Assembly: GCA_024232965.1 (NCBI GenBank)
Contig: JACKQF010000004.1
Coordinates: 372,001 to 436,000, forward strand
DNA from: Verrucomicrobiaceae bacterium
GTDB taxonomy: Bacteria > Verrucomicrobiota > Verrucomicrobiia > Verrucomicrobiales > Verrucomicrobiaceae
Reading direction: 5' to 3'
DNA: 64,000 nt
The first letter of the stretch is position 1; each line of letters starts with the position of its first letter. This document shows, in pieces, positions 61,328 to 64,000 of this stretch. A model generated the notes under the pieces. It did not search any database. It saw only the letters and a program-made list of their open reading frames with translations, and had not been told where the DNA came from. Position numbers and translations under genes: made by a program.

Positions 61328-63235
61328 TCACTGGCGGATGACGACCAGCCAGTCCTCGGTCGCATCGGCTGGAGGCTGGCCGATCGAGACTGTGTTGCCT
61401 CCTTCCACGGAGCTTACGGAACCATTTGTGAAATCTCCGCCGATGCGGGGATTGAACCATTCCACGGAGAAGGCGCCTTTTGCGCCGGAGAGATCGAGCT
61501 CGGTGCTGCCACCGTTGGGGAGATAGACCAGATAGACCTCGCCTGCTTTCGCGAGGCAGTATTTGCTGTTGTCGCTCTTGTCGTTGCCGATGAGTGCGTC
61601 GGCATTGGTCATGTCTTGGAAGGGAATCTTTTTGTCGCGGAAGAAGTTGAGCGCGATACGGCAGTAGTCCCAGCTCTTGTCGCGGCTGCGGAAGTCTTCG
61701 CAGACGAGGTCGTTCTCGGGCAGGGCGTAGCCGAAGTAGTATTCCACACCGGCACCGCCTGCCATGAGGTTGCCCCAGAGAGTGAGCTTGCGGATGTCGT
61801 GCATCGTGTAGGGCTTCGATTTCACATCGCCGGTCTTGGCATTTTGCTTTTTCTTGCCCTTCTCGATCGCGATGCCGTCGGTGCCCTTGTAACCAGGATC
61901 CTGCGGCACGCCGAGTCCGGCGGGGTTCTGCTCGTCATGCGCGACGACCCAAGGCTTGCCAGCTTTGTCCGAATCCTGAATCCATTTCAGGGTGAGCTGG
62001 TGACTTTGACTCCAGCCATTCTGCAAGGAGAGGCCTGTCAAATCGAACGCGGATCCAAGAAGCGGCGGATACTTTTTGTCCTGCTCGTCCGGGAAGGTGT
62101 GCAGCACGCGATTGTGGCCGTAGGGATCGATTTGTTTCAGATAGCGCAGCATGTCCGCGACCTCTTCCGTGCTCTGCGTGTTCTCCTCGCCGATGTTCCA
62201 GTTCAGCGCGAGCGCGTGGCCGAATCGAGCGCTGAGTTCACGGCAGTAGAGTTTGCGCTCAGGTCCGAGCTTGCCGCCGTCGAGTGACTCTGGCACGCGA
62301 CCGGGCTCGCTTTTATGACCGATGCGATCATCGTCCATTTCGTTCTCCTGCATTTTGAAATGGAGGTAAAGCCCGAGTGCGGTGGCGTGATCGAAGACGA
62401 TGCCCCATTGGTCCAGTTTGGAGCAATCGTAGTGCAGTTTGTCCTCGCGCTGAATGAAGGGCCAGACGTTGTCGCCATCGCCAGCGGCATTGTAGGTGAG
62501 GAAGGAGAAGGCGTTCACGCCTTTGCTGGCGAGGTAGTTCAGAGCACCGATCAGGCCCTTGCCTTTGCCGTCTTTCCAAGTGGGATCGCCGTTTTTCCAG
62601 TCCTGCACATGCGGCTTCCAGGTCTTTAGCGGCACCTTGTCGGGCTTCCCGGCAAGCGTGTTGTCGAAGTCAGCGTAGCCCAAAAGAGTCTCCGGCGCAT
62701 CCGCTCCGGCTTTGAGGAAGTATGCCTTCGAACCGGCGAACTGAAGGTAATGCTTGCCTACATACTGCAAGCGACCTTGAGCTCGGAAGTCACGCCCAGT
62801 CTTGTCGCTCGCCGTGATTTGGAAGCTGCCAGTGATGCCATCGAACGGGCTCAGTGCCGTGCCACCGCCATCAAGCGCGGCATTCTTGCCTTGGGCAAAA
62901 CTCACGCGGTAGTTCCAGGTGCCCGTTTTGTCGGGGGAAAGATGCGCGAGCCACTTTATGCCAGATTCGGCGCCGGAATTGGCCGCATCGCCGTCCGCCG
63001 CGAAGTAACCGGGCACCACATACTTTGGCGAACCACTTTCATGCGTGAACTCCACATTGAAGGCGAGATCGGTGAAGGGATTCGGCGCGGTGTCCCGCTC
63101 ATTCGCGGACGGTCCGTCGAGCGTCAGCGTGACCTTGTGCCACTGCTTGAGCTCGCCGGAGATGGTGACGGATTCCGCCCCTGCCAGAGAAAGAGCAGAC
63201 GATGCAAAGAAAAACAAATGGGCCAGATATTTCAT
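61328..63235 (-). CDS. Secreted glycoside-hydrolase-like protein: DUF5060 + barrel + collagen-binding-like domain
   Basis: 635 residues with signal peptide (KYLAHLFFFASSALSLAGAE). The N-terminal DUF5060 sandwich (about 22-135) has SGELKQWHKVTLTLDG and GIKWLAHLSPDKTGTWNYRV. The central TIM barrel has LQYVGKHYLQFAGSKAYFLK, YDCSKLDQWGIVFDHA, the acid/base-type Glu in ALNWNIGEENTQS and VVAHDEQNPAG. The C-terminal beta domain (about 550-635), VYLVYLPNGGSTELDLSG to VEWFNPRIGG, is of the 'putative collagen-binding' type. The order resembles GH140-like enzymes and other DUF4038/DUF5060 proteins. The substrate is not determined. First gene of the leftward group of four. Confidence 0.78.
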   Translation of the reverse strand: MKYLAHLFFFASSALSLAGAESVTISGELKQWHKVTLTLDGPSANERDTAPNPFTDLAFNVEFTHESGSPKYVVPGYFAADGDAANSGAESGIKWLAHLSPDKTGTWNYRVSFAQGKNAALDGGGTALSPFDGITGSFQITASDKTGRDFRAQGRLQYVGKHYLQFAGSKAYFLKAGADAPETLLGYADFDNTLAGKPDKVPLKTWKPHVQDWKNGDPTWKDGKGKGLIGALNYLASKGVNAFSFLTYNAAGDGDNVWPFIQREDKLHYDCSKLDQWGIVFDHATALGLYLHFKMQENEMDDDRIGHKSEPGRVPESLDGGKLGPERKLYCRELSARFGHALALNWNIGEENTQSTEEVADMLRYLKQIDPYGHNRVLHTFPDEQDKKYPPLLGSAFDLTGLSLQNGWSQSHQLTLKWIQDSDKAGKPWVVAHDEQNPAGLGVPQDPGYKGTDGIAIEKGKKKQNAKTGDVKSKPYTMHDIRKLTLWGNLMAGGAGVEYYFGYALPENDLVCEDFRSRDKSWDYCRIALNFFRDKKIPFQDMTNADALIGNDKSDNSKYCLAKAGEVYLVYLPNGGSTELDLSGAKGAFSVEWFNPRIGGDFTNGSVSSVEGGNTVSIGQPPADATEDWLVVIRQ

Positions 63236-63418
63236 GGTTTGTAACTGTGGTGTTTACTCGAACAGAGGAAATCAGTCCAGGCACAAACGCAAGGTAACAC
63301 CGGATCGAAAGGCGGCTCGACTGCCCTGATACAACTGCTGAACCCCATCGCCACTCCGTTCTACTTTGAAAATGGCGAGTTCGTCCCTGCGGCCATTGAC
63401 GTGCTTTTTGAGCCGGGC

Positions 63419-64000
63419 TTACTTCGCCTGCTGTTTCTTCTTCCGTTCTTCGCGTGCTTTTTTGCGATCTTCGTTCCCCTTCGTTGCGCTTTTAAATTTA
63501 CCTGCCGGGTCCATCTTCTTTAGCATGGCATCATCGGGACCGCCGCCGAACTGCTTCCAGTAGAGTGCCTTGAGCGGATTGATTTTTGGGCCCACGGCGT
63601 CCTCGTTGACCATGAGTGGCCGTGTTTCGGTCCACCATTGGTCATAAGCGGCGCTCAGTGTGGCCACGACATCAGAGTGATCGGCGATGACATTGGTCGT
63701 TTCGCCGGGGTCTGCCTGGAGGTCATAGAGCTCTTTGTTGTCCACGAGCGTGTATCGGCTGTTCTGGATGGCGCACTTGGAATACTTGCCCTCATCCGCC
63801 TTGCCTGCAGGCCAGCGACCGACGTGATGAACCAGTGTCCTCTCCGCCCAATCCGCCTTCGGATTCTTTAGTAACGGGAGCAGGCTGCGACCTTCGACCT
63901 GTTGCTTCACCTCGTCCGGAAGCGTCGCGCCAGTGATCTGGGCGAGCGTGGGATAGAGGTCGAGGTGTGCACTGAGTGCGGCACACTCAGCGCCGCCACG
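63419..64000 (-). CDS. Type I sulfatase, C-terminal part (start beyond window)
   Basis: The frame is open from the stop at 63419 to base 64000 and reads AHLDLYPTLAQITGATLP, then GRSLLPLLKNPKADWAERTL and ELYDLQADPGETTNVIADHS. This is the usual distal third of a secreted sulfatase. The active site lies outside the window. The C-terminus ends in another strongly basic tail (RKKAREERKKKQQAK). It is on the same strand as the DUF5060 gene, with about 180 bases between in which I see no other gene. Confidence 0.85.
   Translation of the reverse strand, partial: RGGAECAALSAHLDLYPTLAQITGATLPDEVKQQVEGRSLLPLLKNPKADWAERTLVHHVGRWPAGKADEGKYSKCAIQNSRYTLVDNKELYDLQADPGETTNVIADHSDVVATLSAAYDQWWTETRPLMVNEDAVGPKINPLKALYWKQFGGGPDDAMLKKMDPAGKFKSATKGNEDRKKAREERKKKQQAK

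Noticed and set aside
1..64000. CRISPR arrays, tRNA or rRNA genes, prophage structural genes
   Set aside because: No regularly spaced repeats, no recognisable tRNA/rRNA sequence and no phage head, tail or integrase proteins were seen.

Overview
The window looks like a polysaccharide-degradation region of a Verrucomicrobiota (or, less likely, Planctomycetota) chromosome. The reasons are the density of secreted type I sulfatases, the DUF1501 + PSD1-type cytochrome pair, Sde182/DUF1593 proteins, DUF5060, DUF4832 and DUF2202 proteins, and beta-propellers. All of these are typical of that superphylum. No rRNA, tRNA or CRISPR array was seen. No marker gene fixes the genus.

Layout. 1-10.6 kb: seven sulfatases, two transcribed divergently and five in a leftward run, each with a different active-site signature. 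10.7-12.2 kb: a two-domain carbohydrate esterase. 12.3-17.4 kb: a leftward operon of a DevBCA-type exporter, a 62-residue protein, a sulfide:quinone-oxidoreductase-like flavoprotein and a ferritin-like DUF2202 protein. 17.7-22.2 kb: a three-gene leftward operon (LexA-like repressor, 1076-residue N6-adenine methylase-type protein, small PD-(D/E)xK protein). It has 4-base overlaps and a palindrome just before the lexA-like start, and it is the best candidate for an undescribed damage-responsive restriction/defence system. 22.3-28.8 kb: secreted laminin-G-like, PQQ-propeller and NHL-propeller proteins and a frameshifted PhoPQ-related gene. 28.9-30.5 kb: decay products (an internally deleted sulfatase and a broken AraC regulator).

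30.5-49.6 kb is a pectin/pentose region. It holds a fused Sde182-like/GH127 enzyme, an intact AraC regulator, and a rightward operon encoding a sugar isomerase, a Sde182-like protein, a split transketolase, an FGGY kinase and an RbsBAC-type ABC importer with DUF2291. Two more Sde182-like proteins, a pectate lyase and an IS-truncated GH127 fragment follow. Together they suggest extracellular release of a furanose sugar, import, isomerisation, phosphorylation and transketolase cleavage. The composition resembles the D-apiose (apulose-4-phosphate) route, but the substrate is an inference.

49.7-55.9 kb: a DUF1501 gene and a PSD1-type gene that an IS110-family element has split in two; the distal half has decayed further. 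56-63.2 kb: four leftward secreted glycan-active proteins (GH5-like, alpha-glucuronidase-like, DUF4832, DUF5060/collagen-binding-domain). 63.4 kb to the end: the C-terminal part of another sulfatase. Single-base lesions and truncations cluster between 25 and 55 kb, so this part is either actively remodelled or contains assembly errors.
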